Below are positions 26,479 through 34,771 of a stretch of DNA of 64,000 nt, piece after piece. The notes under the pieces were generated by a model. It made no database searches and was not told the origin of the DNA. It was given only the letters and a program-made list of their open reading frames with translations. Origin of the DNA: Herpetosiphon sp042688385 (GTDB taxonomy: Bacteria > Chloroflexota > Chloroflexia > Chloroflexales > Herpetosiphonaceae); contig NZ_JBHUPY010000001.1 in assembly GCF_042688385.1 (NCBI RefSeq), positions 124,001-188,000 of the forward strand. The letters are read 5' to 3'. The first letter of the stretch is position 1, and every line of letters begins with the position of its first letter. Both the position numbers and the translations under genes were made by a program.

Positions 26479-27318
26479 TTAAAATACAGTTGCTGGATAA
26501 TATATGTGGAGCATGACCACAAATTGCTGATAGCCAAGATACAAACTGAGGCAACTCAGTGCGAGACCCAGCCCAATCCAAGCTGGTTGGATGCGCAGTG
26601 GTTCAGCGGTTTTAACCCACATGCACTTTGCCAGATAGCCAAACCAACCCAAGCCCGCTAACCCAAGGCTGGGCAAAATCCATGGAATTGGGTCAGCCCA
26701 TGCATATAAAAACACATTGGTGCTGGGAATAATTGCCAGCCAACGCAACGGATAAAAGCCCGAAGTAATTGTTCCTTTGACAATATGCGTGTTTAATAGC
26801 AGCACAACAATAAAAACATAGAACCAGTAGCCAATTGCGGTTACTAAACCCAACCAATGCTGGTTTCTTAACCATAAAAGCAAGCCAAAGATAGGTAACA
26901 TACTGAAGAAGCTTTTAATCAGCAGTGCTAGCGGAAAACGCATTTCCATCATAATTGCTTGATTCATATGTGGTAATTGAATTCCGATTTTTCCATTGCC
27001 ACCAAATAAAAACATAATAAGCGCACAAATAGTAATAATAATCAGGGTTGCAATACTATAGGCTAATAAGCGTCCAAGACTATAATTCACCAGATTATAG
27101 CGTGTACTCCATACTATTTCATGCACTTGCCGATTGTGTTTGCTTTCGTGTACAAAAACAATTGCTAAGCATGCACAACATGTTGGAACCATAATATAAC
27201 TAAGATTGCTATTAAGGCCTAAAAGGATACTAAAACATAATATAAGAGTTAGCATAATCCATAAAAAGCGATTACGGCTGATATTTCGTAACGAGCCAAG
27301 ACAGAATGTTGAAACCAT
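26479..27318 (-). CDS. ABC-2 type permease, copy 1
   Basis: About 279 residues from ATG 27318 (AGGAG upstream); a TTG at 27342 is the alternative. Six hydrophobic segments. It opens VSTFCLGSLRNISRNRFLWIML and carries the conserved HEIVWSTRYNLVNYSLGRLLAYSIATL. It is the last gene of the seven-gene island and a close paralogue of the gene at 29483-30328: the C-terminal halves are almost identical while the N-terminal halves differ. It probably forms a membrane subunit of the exporter powered by the ATPase at 28592. Confidence 0.8.
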   Translation of the reverse strand: MVSTFCLGSLRNISRNRFLWIMLTLILCFSILLGLNSNLSYIMVPTCCACLAIVFVHESKHNRQVHEIVWSTRYNLVNYSLGRLLAYSIATLIIITICALIMFLFGGNGKIGIQLPHMNQAIMMEMRFPLALLIKSFFSMLPIFGLLLWLRNQHWLGLVTAIGYWFYVFIVVLLLNTHIVKGTITSGFYPLRWLAIIPSTNVFLYAWADPIPWILPSLGLAGLGWFGYLAKCMWVKTAEPLRIQPAWIGLGLALSCLSLYLGYQQFVVMLHIYYPATVF

Positions 27319-27376
27319 AAGCCAACGCACTCCTATATTCAATCAATCAATGATAATTATTGGAATTTTTATCGAT

Positions 27377-27889
27377 TTAACCTGATTGATAGAACCGCTT
27401 TTGCTGCTGGCAGCGATATAGTGTAAAAACTGCAATGATTGGGGGCAAAATAAAGGTAATCGCATTGGTAAACGATAAGATCGTGGTTGGTTTTAGAATA
27501 TTTGCAATTGTTTGTTGATTAACCGAGATAATTTGTTCAATTAACGGAGTACGAAATGAGCTTGAAAATAAATTATCAAATACTATAATTATGATAAGAT
27601 GAATTTCAATTGAAAAGAATAGAATGTAGAGATAATGATATATTTTTATCGATGATAATTTGCGCGTTAAAAACACTAGGATTACTGTATAAATTAACGA
27701 AGGTATGCTCAGAAATATACAAATAACAATAAATAATTGAATAAGAATTAAAGTGTGATTGTTAAATGAAACTAGAAATGATATGCTTAAGTAGATGAGA
27801 AAGGCAATCAATGCATACAATAAAGCTTTTTTAATCCCAAACCAAACTATTTTGGCTAATGGAATCGATGCTGAAGGTATTGTATACAT
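27377..27889 (-). CDS. Small membrane protein of the ABC island
   Basis: 170 residues, very AT-rich gene, four membrane helices spread over the protein (ALLYALIAFLIYLSISFLVSF, LFIVICIFLSIPSLIYTVILVFL, and others). AGGAG precedes ATG 27889. No family is recognised. The position between two permease genes suggests a permease subunit or an immunity protein. The low GC content sets it apart from the core genes around the island. Confidence 0.7.
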   Translation of the reverse strand: MYTIPSASIPLAKIVWFGIKKALLYALIAFLIYLSISFLVSFNNHTLILIQLFIVICIFLSIPSLIYTVILVFLTRKLSSIKIYHYLYILFFSIEIHLIIIIVFDNLFSSSFRTPLIEQIISVNQQTIANILKPTTILSFTNAITFILPPIIAVFTLYRCQQQKRFYQSG

Positions 27890-27902
27890 CAGCCGCTCCT
27901 GT

Positions 27903-28619
27903 TCACTCGGTTCTGGGCAAAATCAGGGCTTCTTCGCGGCCATACAACCACCAAGCCCACAAGGCCGTAATCAGCCCCAAACTGCCAAGCATGAGCACAT
28001 TCCAATGCCGCTCAGCCAGCAATACCTGAAAAGCAGCATGGCTATCTAAGGGGAAGAAAAGATATTGCTTAATTTGCTCAAGCCGCGTGCGCTGCTTCAT
28101 AACCATTGGCAGCCACCAAAATGGCGCAACCCATTGGCTCAAGAGAATAAATGAAATCAACATTGCGCCAATCAGGCTGTAGCGGGTGATGCGGGTAATC
28201 CAATGGCCAAGGCTGAGCGCGCTAAACATCAACAAATTGCTATAGCCGAAAATCAACCAATCGTTGGCCACAAGCCATGTGCAGAGCATTGCAACCAACC
28301 AACTTGGGCCAATGATCAGGCAGCTACGCATCCACCACAAGCGCCGAATGCCAAGGCCGGTCGCAGCACTTAGTTCAATAGTTGGATCGTCGATTAAACA
28401 GCCAACACTCAGCCAGGCAATAATGGTTGGCATAATTGCTTGCACAACCAGCATTGCATTGTGATAGCTGGCGGTCAGCGCCCAGACTGCCAAGAGGGCC
28501 GTAATGCTTAAACTGCTGATCCAGCGCCAACGCACGATCCGCGCTTGTAAACGCCAAAGCGCCAAGGGTTGGCGCAGGCTAGGGTTGCGATTTAGGCGCT
28601 GGCTTGTTGCATCATCCAT
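27903..28619 (-). CDS. Membrane protein, probable ABC permease subunit
   Basis: 238 residues, six membrane helices, with positively charged cytoplasmic N-terminus (RLNRNPSLRQPLALWRLQARIVRWRW). The gene overlaps the end of the ATPase gene by 28 bases, which implies coupled translation and supports a shared complex. It is not obviously paralogous to the three ABC-2 permeases in the island. Confidence 0.75.
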   Translation of the reverse strand: MDDATSQRLNRNPSLRQPLALWRLQARIVRWRWISSLSITALLAVWALTASYHNAMLVVQAIMPTIIAWLSVGCLIDDPTIELSAATGLGIRRLWWMRSCLIIGPSWLVAMLCTWLVANDWLIFGYSNLLMFSALSLGHWITRITRYSLIGAMLISFILLSQWVAPFWWLPMVMKQRTRLEQIKQYLFFPLDSHAAFQVLLAERHWNVLMLGSLGLITALWAWWLYGREEALILPRTE

Positions 28620-29470
28620 AGGTAGGCTTCCTCTAGGCCAACGCTGCTGGCTGGTTTGGCGTTGCTGCCTGCTGGCGGCTGGCCGACAATTCGGTAATGG
28701 TAACCTTGCTCGTCGTTGCTACTGCTGACAATTGCCAATTGTTGGTCGTAGAGCGGGGTCGGGCTGGTAATTTCCCAACTTACTTGAGCTGCGCGGGCCT
28801 GCTCTAACAGCTCATTCAAGCCGCCTGCATATAAAATGGTTTTTTTGAGCATAATTACTTGGCGGCAGGTTTGCACAATATCCTCAACAATGTGGGTCGA
28901 GAAAATCACCAAGCGCTGGTTGCCCAGCCCTGCCAAGAGATGGCGAAAGCGCAGCCGCTCCTCTGGGTCTAAGCCAGCGGTTGGCTCATCGACGATCAGC
29001 ACTTTGGGATCATTCACGATTGCTTGGGCGATACCAAGCCGACGTTGCATGCCGCCTGAGAGTTGGCGGGTTGCTTTATTGGCATGGTCGCTGAGTCCAA
29101 CATATTGAATGCTACGCTCAACCGCTGCTTTGCGCTCAGCAGCATCGTGCATGCCCTTGAGTTGGGCGATGTAATCGACAAATTCGCTGCATGTCCAAGT
29201 TGGGTAAAAGGCTGGATGTTGGGGCACATAGCCAAGTTGTTGGCGCAGTTGAGCCAATTGTTCAGGCTGAGCTAAATCGCAACCTGCGAGGCTGGCGCGG
29301 CCTTGTGATGGCTGCAAAAAGCCTGTCAAAACCCGAATTAAGGTCGTTTTGCCTGCCCCATTTGGCCCAAGTAAGCCAATCATGCCACCTTCAAGCTGCA
29401 CATTTAATTGCTCAAGCGCTTGATACTTGCCATAATGTTTGGAGATATTTTCAAGCTGAATTAAACTCAT
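28592..29470 (-). CDS. ABC transporter ATP-binding protein
   Basis: 292 residues. Walker A GPNGAGKTT, Q-loop LGYVPQHPAFYPTWTCSEF, signature LSGGMQRRLGIAQAI, Walker B KVLIVDEPTAGLDPEER and H-loop FSTHIVED. The N-terminus MSLIQLENISKHYGKYQALEQL is typical of ABC-2 exporter ATPases. AAGGTGA precedes ATG 29470. It is the only ATPase of the island and should power export or immunity-type extrusion with the adjoining permeases. The C-terminal extension (after residue 215) resembles that of multidrug/bacteriocin-type ATPases. Confidence 0.93.
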   Translation of the reverse strand: MSLIQLENISKHYGKYQALEQLNVQLEGGMIGLLGPNGAGKTTLIRVLTGFLQPSQGRASLAGCDLAQPEQLAQLRQQLGYVPQHPAFYPTWTCSEFVDYIAQLKGMHDAAERKAAVERSIQYVGLSDHANKATRQLSGGMQRRLGIAQAIVNDPKVLIVDEPTAGLDPEERLRFRHLLAGLGNQRLVIFSTHIVEDIVQTCRQVIMLKKTILYAGGLNELLEQARAAQVSWEITSPTPLYDQQLAIVSSSNDEQGYHYRIVGQPPAGSNAKPASSVGLEEAYLWMMQQASA

Positions 29471-29482
29471 CGCTCACCTTCC

Positions 29483-30328
29483 TTAGAACACGCTTGCTGG
29501 ATTATACATGTGGAGCATGGCCACAAATTGCTGATAGCCAAGATAGAGGCTGACACAACTCAGCGCGAGGCCCAGCCCAATCCAAGCTGGTTGGATGCGC
29601 AGTGGTTCAGCGGTTTTAACCCACATGCACTTTGCCAGATAGCCAAACCAACCCAAGCCCGCTAACCCAAGGCTGGGCAAAATCCATGGAATTGGGTCAG
29701 CCCATGCATATAAAAAGACATTGGTGCTGGGAATAATTGCCAACCAACGCAACGGATAAAATCCCGGGGTTATTGTTCCTTTGAGAATTTCTGGGCTAAG
29801 CAAAATAACAAAGGCAAAAATGTATAACCAATAGCCAATTGCGGTGATTAAACCTAGCCAATGGTTCTGGCGTAAGCAGAATAACAACGCAAAGATTGGT
29901 AACATACTCAAGAAGGTTTTGATCCATAATTGCCAGGGAAAGCGCATTGAAATAGTTACATGTTCACCGTTATGCTGCAAAAAAGTACCAATATACCCAT
30001 TATTGTCATGTAAGAACATTACAATTTCACAGAGTCCAATAATAATCAGGGTAGCAATACTATAGGCTACTAAGCGACCAAGGCTATAACTTACCAGATT
30101 ATAACGCGTGCTCCATACTATTTCACGCACTTGTAGATCGCGTTTGCTTTCGTGCACAAACACAATAGCTAAACATGCACAAGATTGAGTAAATAGTGTA
30201 TACATAATATCGCCACTTAAGCCAAGAAAAGCACTAAAAGCTATTAATAACGGCAACATAACCCATAAAAAGCGATTATGGCTGATATTCCGCAATGAAC
30301 CAAGGCAAAATGTTTGGATTAGATTCAT
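29483..30328 (-). CDS. ABC-2 type permease, copy 2
   Basis: 281 residues from ATG 30328 (AAGGTAAT upstream). Six hydrophobic segments, with VREIVWSTRYNLVSYSLGRLVAYSIATL. The last 110 residues match copy 1 (26479-27318) nearly residue for residue, and 146 bases are identical (29571-29716 against 26567-26712). The N-terminal half has diverged much more. This pattern points to gene conversion or recent recombination between the two copies. Confidence 0.82.
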   Translation of the reverse strand: MNLIQTFCLGSLRNISHNRFLWVMLPLLIAFSAFLGLSGDIMYTLFTQSCACLAIVFVHESKRDLQVREIVWSTRYNLVSYSLGRLVAYSIATLIIIGLCEIVMFLHDNNGYIGTFLQHNGEHVTISMRFPWQLWIKTFLSMLPIFALLFCLRQNHWLGLITAIGYWLYIFAFVILLSPEILKGTITPGFYPLRWLAIIPSTNVFLYAWADPIPWILPSLGLAGLGWFGYLAKCMWVKTAEPLRIQPAWIGLGLALSCVSLYLGYQQFVAMLHMYNPASVF

Positions 30329-30334
30329 CAATTA

Positions 30335-31174
30335 TTACCTTATCAATTGATACTGCTGCAACATATCTTTAAATAAGATCTCACCGGTAATGAAACAAAT
30401 GAGACCTCCGATTGCTAATCCTAGCATTAACGGCTTAGAAAATGATACTGGTAAGCGCTTCTTATATCGATAATCAAGCCAAAAGCAATAGCTTGAAAAT
30501 AATATGAGTACCAACCCAAGGGTTGGTAGTAGCCAATACTGAGTTGCAGCCCAGTAAAATTGATGAACATTAAAACTTGGGATGAAATTTAATATTTTGA
30601 GTGGATTACTTGAATTTTCTAATAATAAATTACGTAAATAACCACGTATTGCTATCCCAATGAATGAAAATAACCAATAACTAATAGCAATAAATATACT
30701 TAATCTGGGTTTATTTCGTAGCCATACTAAACCAGTTAGTATAATCGAATTTGCTGCAAATACTTTACTCATTAATGGCCAAGGATTTTGGCTAAAAACT
30801 CGCAAGTAAAGTCCATTGATCGTAAATCCTGCACTTTGACCATCTGAAAATGGAAAGGTCGCACCCCAACATAATAATAGAATACAGATTGTAGCGATAA
30901 GGTAGGCAATTAATTGTCCAGTTATTAATTGAACTGTATTATAATTTGTGCTAACAATTTGTTCTTCAATTTTTTGAATATATCGATTTTCCTGCGCAAA
31001 TATAACTATGAGACAAGCACTGGTTGAAAACATTAATATTGATAATAGTTCTGCTCCAAAGCGTTTATCAAGAAATCCTCCGAAAGCTATTAAGAGCGGA
31101 ATCATAATTCGAATAAATCGGCTTTTCCAAATTGTTCTTAATGAACCTTGAATTGTTGGAATTAATTTTTTCAT
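30335..31174 (-). CDS. ABC-2 type permease, divergent third copy
   Basis: 279 residues, six hydrophobic segments. The start IQGSLRTIWKSRFIRIMIPLLIAFGGFLD aligns with the opening of the two other permeases (GSLRNISxNRFLW), as does QIVSTNYNTVQLITGQLIAYLIATI, but similarity is much lower. The gene is AT-rich. No ribosome binding site is visible before ATG 31174; instead a 13-base-pair hairpin ends eleven bases upstream, which may limit its translation relative to the secreted protein in front of it. Confidence 0.78.
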   Translation of the reverse strand: MKKLIPTIQGSLRTIWKSRFIRIMIPLLIAFGGFLDKRFGAELLSILMFSTSACLIVIFAQENRYIQKIEEQIVSTNYNTVQLITGQLIAYLIATICILLLCWGATFPFSDGQSAGFTINGLYLRVFSQNPWPLMSKVFAANSIILTGLVWLRNKPRLSIFIAISYWLFSFIGIAIRGYLRNLLLENSSNPLKILNFIPSFNVHQFYWAATQYWLLPTLGLVLILFSSYCFWLDYRYKKRLPVSFSKPLMLGLAIGGLICFITGEILFKDMLQQYQLIR

Positions 31175-31185
31175 ATAGTATTATA

Positions 31186-31219
31186 TGGTCGATGTATGTT
31201 TAAATCCATACATCGACCA
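31186..31219 (-). promoter_or_regulatory. Intercistronic hairpin behind the secreted-protein gene
   Basis: Perfect 13-base-pair stem (31186-31198 with 31207-31219), 8-base AT loop, no T-run. It lies between the stop of the small secreted protein and the first permease start. It fits a partial transcription block or mRNA-stabilising element that gives more precursor than transporter. Confidence 0.7.
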
Positions 31220-31229
31220 ATTTAAATTC

Positions 31230-31628
31230 CTATGGATGATTTACCGTGCTATTTGTATTTTTTACTTCATTAGGATTTGACCAAGTATGACTAGCTGATA
31301 CAGCCGCTGTATGTAATCCATTTGCATCCCATACACTACATTCATCATAGGCTTCGCCATGAGCGGTTGACGTTGAATCATTAAACGAACATGATCCGCC
31401 ACTTGGCCCAAAAACATTCATATGCCCATTGACTGTAAGACCACGAGCATAATTATAATTTTGAACGCCAGTTCTGCCTCCACCTACTACTCGTGCTGGC
31501 CATGCGCGCCATGAGTCGCTACTATGGTGTGTTGACGGGTTAACTGCCGCTGCAAACGCCTCTCCTGCATTAGCCGCACCTAAAACGATTGCTAATGCAA
31601 TAATCCCTCGACTGATGAACTTAACCAT
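31230..31628 (-). CDS. Small secreted protein, possible bacteriocin or signal
   Basis: 132 residues. A signal peptide (MVKFISRGIIALAIVLGAANAGEAFA, likely cut after AFA or close by) leaves a mature protein of about 105 residues rich in Ser, Thr, Asn, His and Gly, with two cysteines (GSCSF and DECSV) that could form a disulfide. AGGAG lies nine bases before ATG 31628 and a good promoter precedes it. It heads an operon with an ABC exporter having several permeases. The arrangement resembles bacteriocin loci of the lactococcin-972 kind, but I see no convincing sequence match to that family. Function is unknown. Confidence 0.7.
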   Translation of the reverse strand: MVKFISRGIIALAIVLGAANAGEAFAAAVNPSTHHSSDSWRAWPARVVGGGRTGVQNYNYARGLTVNGHMNVFGPSGGSCSFNDSTSTAHGEAYDECSVWDANGLHTAAVSASHTWSNPNEVKNTNSTVNHP

Positions 31629-31663
31629 GATTCTTCACTCCTGATAAGATAATCATTGATTTT

Positions 31664-31692
31664 ATAATAGAAATAATTATTTTATTTGTAAA
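31664..31692 (-). promoter_or_regulatory. Promoter of the secreted-protein/ABC operon
   Basis: On the minus strand, TTTACA (31687-31692) and TATTAT (31664-31669) are 17 bases apart, about 36 bases from the start codon, in a strongly AT-rich stretch. Confidence 0.65.
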
Positions 31693-32159
31693 TAGTTAAA
31701 AATTTACCCCTAAAATATTATAAATTTTGAATTAAATGCAAAATAAATACCTAATTGGCATATAAACAACTACTATTTTAAATTGCAATCGGATATAAAT
31801 ACTTGTGTGTTTGTGTATCCTCTTGGGTGCTGAATTATTGGGAATAACAAAATAAACCAAATAATTATTTGGAATGAGGCGAGGGATTGAATAATGAAGG
31901 AGTTTGATGGATGATTATGTGGAATAATCAACGGGCTTCTCTCGCAGCCAACTGTTGCCCACGATTATAACGAAATTAGTTTTCCTGTCAAGCAATTACC
32001 GTGCTGCTGATTAATATGGTGTAATCAGCAGCATAATTTAGCTAGCTATTTAGCTTTATTTACGGAAATTTTTTAAGCTATGCCAATTAATTTCTGTTGC
32101 TCTCATCTCAACCCCTCACCCGCGCACGGGCGAGGGGCTTCTCGATACTGTAAGGGGAG
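31693..32159. other. AT-rich intergenic stretch with an orphan hairpin
   Basis: No coding frame is supported. A perfect 12-base-pair hairpin (TGCTGCTGATTA 32002-32013 with TAATCAGCAGCA 32022-32033, 8-base loop) without a T-run lies in it. A REP-like CCCCTCACCC...GGGCGAGGGG hairpin is at about 32107-32140, just past the acyl-CoA dehydrogenase stop. The base composition matches the ABC island and contrasts with the gene downstream. Confidence 0.6.
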
Positions 32160-33308
32160 CTAGGCTAATTCGCCAAGTAGGCCACGCGAGATGACCATGC
32201 GTAGAATTTCCGAGGTGCCTTCGCCAATCGTCAGCAAACGGGTATCGCGATAGTAGCGCTCAACCGGATATTCGCTGCTATAGCCGTAGCCTCCAAAGAT
32301 TTGGACTGCGTTGCGGCAGGCCCGTTCTGAGGCTTCCGAGGCGTAGAGCTTGGCAATCGCTGCTTCGCGAGTGAAGGGCTTGCCGTTTTCTTTGAGCCAT
32401 GCAGCGCGTAAAATCAGCAAACGAGCAGCTTCCAGCTCGGTATCCATATCGGCCAGCATATTGCTAATCGATTGATAGCTGCCAATCGCATGGCCAAAGG
32501 CTTGGCGTTCACGGGCATAGCTGACTGCTGCTTCCATGGCCGCAACGCCTAGGCCAATCGCCATTGCGCCAATCGAAATTCGCCCGCCATCAAGCACTTT
32601 GAGGAACTGCACAAAGCCATCGCCCTCGGCTCCAAGCAAGTTTTCGGCTGGCACGCGCACATTATCAAAGGTGATGGCGTGGGTATTCGAGCCACGCAAA
32701 CCCATTTTATGCTCTGGGCTGCCAAAATGTACGCCAGCTGTGCCTTGAGGAATGATGATTGCGCTAATGCCACGTTTGCCACGATCTTTATTGGTGATTG
32801 CAGTAACAATCAAGTGGCCAGCTTCAGCAGCGTTGGTGATCCACATTTTTGCGCCGTTGATCACCCATTCGTTGCCTTCGCGCACGGCGGTGGTGCGGGT
32901 CGAGCCTGCATCTGAGCCTGCATGTGGCTCGGTTAGGCCAAACGCGCCAAGGTAGCGACCTTCGGCGGCAGGCCGTAAAAATTGTTCTTTTTGTTGATCG
33001 TTGCCAAACATGGCAATTGGGGCGCTGCCTAAACCAACGTGAGCCGCATACGAAAGTGCGGTCGAGCCACAACAGCGGGCAATCTCCTCGACGGCGAGGG
33101 CTGCACTAATCGCATCGGCTCCTGCGCCGCCTAATTCTTCGGCAAAAGGCAAGCCCATCAGGCCAGTATCGGCCATTTTTTTCCATGTCGAGGCCGGAAT
33201 TTGGGCTTTTTCGTCAACCTCTTTGGCTTTGGGCAATAACTCACGCTCAGCAAATTCACGTACCGTTTGACGCAGTTCTTGCTGTTCTTGGGTTAACTGG
33301 AAATCCAT
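32160..33308 (-). CDS. Acyl-CoA dehydrogenase
   Basis: 382 residues, the usual length. N-terminal helical domain MDFQLTQEQQELRQTVREFAERELLP; FAD/substrate motifs FGLTEPHAGSDAGSTRTTA and WITNAAEAGHLIV; C-terminal QIFGGYGYSSEYPVERYYRDTRLLTIGEGTSEI, where Glu363 in GEGTSEI is in the position of the catalytic base of short-chain and isobutyryl-type enzymes. It oxidises an acyl-CoA to the 2-enoyl-CoA and passes electrons to ETF. No other beta-oxidation gene is adjacent, so the chain length cannot be inferred from context. Confidence 0.93.
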   Translation of the reverse strand: MDFQLTQEQQELRQTVREFAERELLPKAKEVDEKAQIPASTWKKMADTGLMGLPFAEELGGAGADAISAALAVEEIARCCGSTALSYAAHVGLGSAPIAMFGNDQQKEQFLRPAAEGRYLGAFGLTEPHAGSDAGSTRTTAVREGNEWVINGAKMWITNAAEAGHLIVTAITNKDRGKRGISAIIIPQGTAGVHFGSPEHKMGLRGSNTHAITFDNVRVPAENLLGAEGDGFVQFLKVLDGGRISIGAMAIGLGVAAMEAAVSYARERQAFGHAIGSYQSISNMLADMDTELEAARLLILRAAWLKENGKPFTREAAIAKLYASEASERACRNAVQIFGGYGYSSEYPVERYYRDTRLLTIGEGTSEILRMVISRGLLGELA

Positions 33309-33371
33309 CGAGCATATCTCCTATGATGTTGGTCGGCTTCGTTGCCTCCCTGTAGTATACCAAGAAGTTAG

Positions 33372-33512
33372 TAGAAGGATGAAGGATGAGGGATGAAGGA
33401 TGAAATTTAACCACGAAGGACACGAAGAGCACGAAGGTTTCTAAACCTTGTATTCTTACAATATCCCCAAACTTGTTTTTGATTTCTGACTTTTGATTTT
33501 TACTTTCATCCT
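33372..33512. repeat. Dispersed intergenic repeat cluster 3
   Basis: GAAGGATGAAGGATGAGGGATGAAGG, then a CACGAAGGACACGAAGAGCA array of 9-base period, then TTGATTTCTGACTTTTGATTTT. The same modules occur elsewhere in the window. Confidence 0.8.
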
Positions 33513-33517
33513 TCTAA

Positions 33518-34771
33518 TTAGGTTTCCTCATCGATAAAAGCCACATGGCGGAAGGTGGTTTGGTCTTCGATGCTGGCCCCGAGTGCCCCGACGATCAGGC
33601 CAATCACGGTGACGGTGCCAGCTAAGGCCAGATTACGCTCAAGCGAAAGCGTGGCAAAATCGGTCCAGCGCTCTGCTAGCTCGTTGGGTACAACCCAAAT
33701 CACCAGCATTGCCGCGCTGATCAGCAGCAGCACCATTGAAAGCATTGCGCCTAAAATCGTCAGGATAATTGCAAAATCGGTGACGACGACTTGCTCGGTT
33801 AGCCGAAAACGGGTGCGCCGCGTCAGCAAGCGTTGGCGAGTAACGACGAAGGTTGTGGTGGCGGCAATCGTAATTGCCAATGCTCCAGCAACTTCATCGA
33901 ACGGCAAGCGCACCCCAACATCCCAGACCTCGGCGGTAAACAGCAAAATCAGTAAGGTTGATAAGGCTGCGCCAGTGAATTTGGTCAGGTGCCAGACCAA
34001 AATCCATGGCCGATTGCGCACGACTGCTGCAAGAATTTCGCGACCTGAACGGGCCAGCACGCGCAAGGTAAAAAAGAAGGGATTGCGCGATGATTCGCCG
34101 GTTTCTTCCACCCGCAAATCAGCAACTTCGGTCAGCGATTCGAGCATCCATTCGCGCTCCTCGCTGCTAAAATCCTGTACCGTATCGAGATCTTCGGGCA
34201 CGCGCGGCACGCTCATTGGGCTACTTGGCTCGTCGCTATGTGGCAAGGCCAATAAATCGCCAAGCAAATGTAAAAACAACGCCCAAATCCGCTTACTGAG
34301 CACCAATTCGCGCTCAGCTTTGCGTACCATCGAACGCTGGGCGGTTGGATCGAGCCGCGCCGTTGAAATGGCGGCTGCATCAAGGCCGCTGGCTGGCGTG
34401 CCGAGCGTATATTGCTTGCTCAAGGCATGCAAATCGGTGGCGGTGAAGGCGACAGCAAAATCCCAGCCTTTGGTCAAGCGCTCGGTCACCGCCATATCGA
34501 TTAAGCGAATTGGTTCGGCCAAAACATCGCCAGGGTCGGGGTCGGGGCGCACGACGATTGGCAAACGCCACGAAAATTCGGGCCAGCATTGGCGCAAATA
34601 ATCGCGGGTTTGCTCGCGGGCAGTCCGAATTGCGCCCTCGTCGATTTTTTCGAAGGTGCCGATCAGCACCCAGCCAATTTCGACCAACGGGCGCTTGGGA
34701 GCTTGAGCTTCGCGCGGTGAGTTCCACAGATATTCAGCTTGATCAACTGGCTCGATCTGCGGTTCACTCAT
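33518..34771 (-). CDS. Membrane protein with a degenerate metzincin-like motif
   Basis: 417 residues. Residues 25-200 are soluble and resemble an archaemetzincin-like fold: HLLGDLLALPHSDEPSSPM (168-186) follows the pattern HExxHxxGLPHSDxPxSxM, keeping the first and third His and the Met-turn Met. The catalytic Glu is Leu169 and the second His is Asp172, so hydrolysis is not expected. Four membrane helices follow in residues 250-410 (LTKFTGAALSTLLILLFTAEVW, AGALAITIAATTTFVV and others). The start ATG overlaps the upstream Mur-ligase stop (ATGA), so the two are translated together. Function is unknown. Confidence 0.72.
   Translation of the reverse strand: MSEPQIEPVDQAEYLWNSPREAQAPKRPLVEIGWVLIGTFEKIDEGAIRTAREQTRDYLRQCWPEFSWRLPIVVRPDPDPGDVLAEPIRLIDMAVTERLTKGWDFAVAFTATDLHALSKQYTLGTPASGLDAAAISTARLDPTAQRSMVRKAERELVLSKRIWALFLHLLGDLLALPHSDEPSSPMSVPRVPEDLDTVQDFSSEEREWMLESLTEVADLRVEETGESSRNPFFFTLRVLARSGREILAAVVRNRPWILVWHLTKFTGAALSTLLILLFTAEVWDVGVRLPFDEVAGALAITIAATTTFVVTRQRLLTRRTRFRLTEQVVVTDFAIILTILGAMLSMVLLLISAAMLVIWVVPNELAERWTDFATLSLERNLALAGTVTVIGLIVGALGASIEDQTTFRHVAFIDEET

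Noticed and set aside
31230..31628. Assignment of the secreted protein to the lactococcin-972 family
   Set aside because: The locus layout is similar, but the mature sequence does not show the family's Trp/Tyr/His pattern clearly enough by eye.
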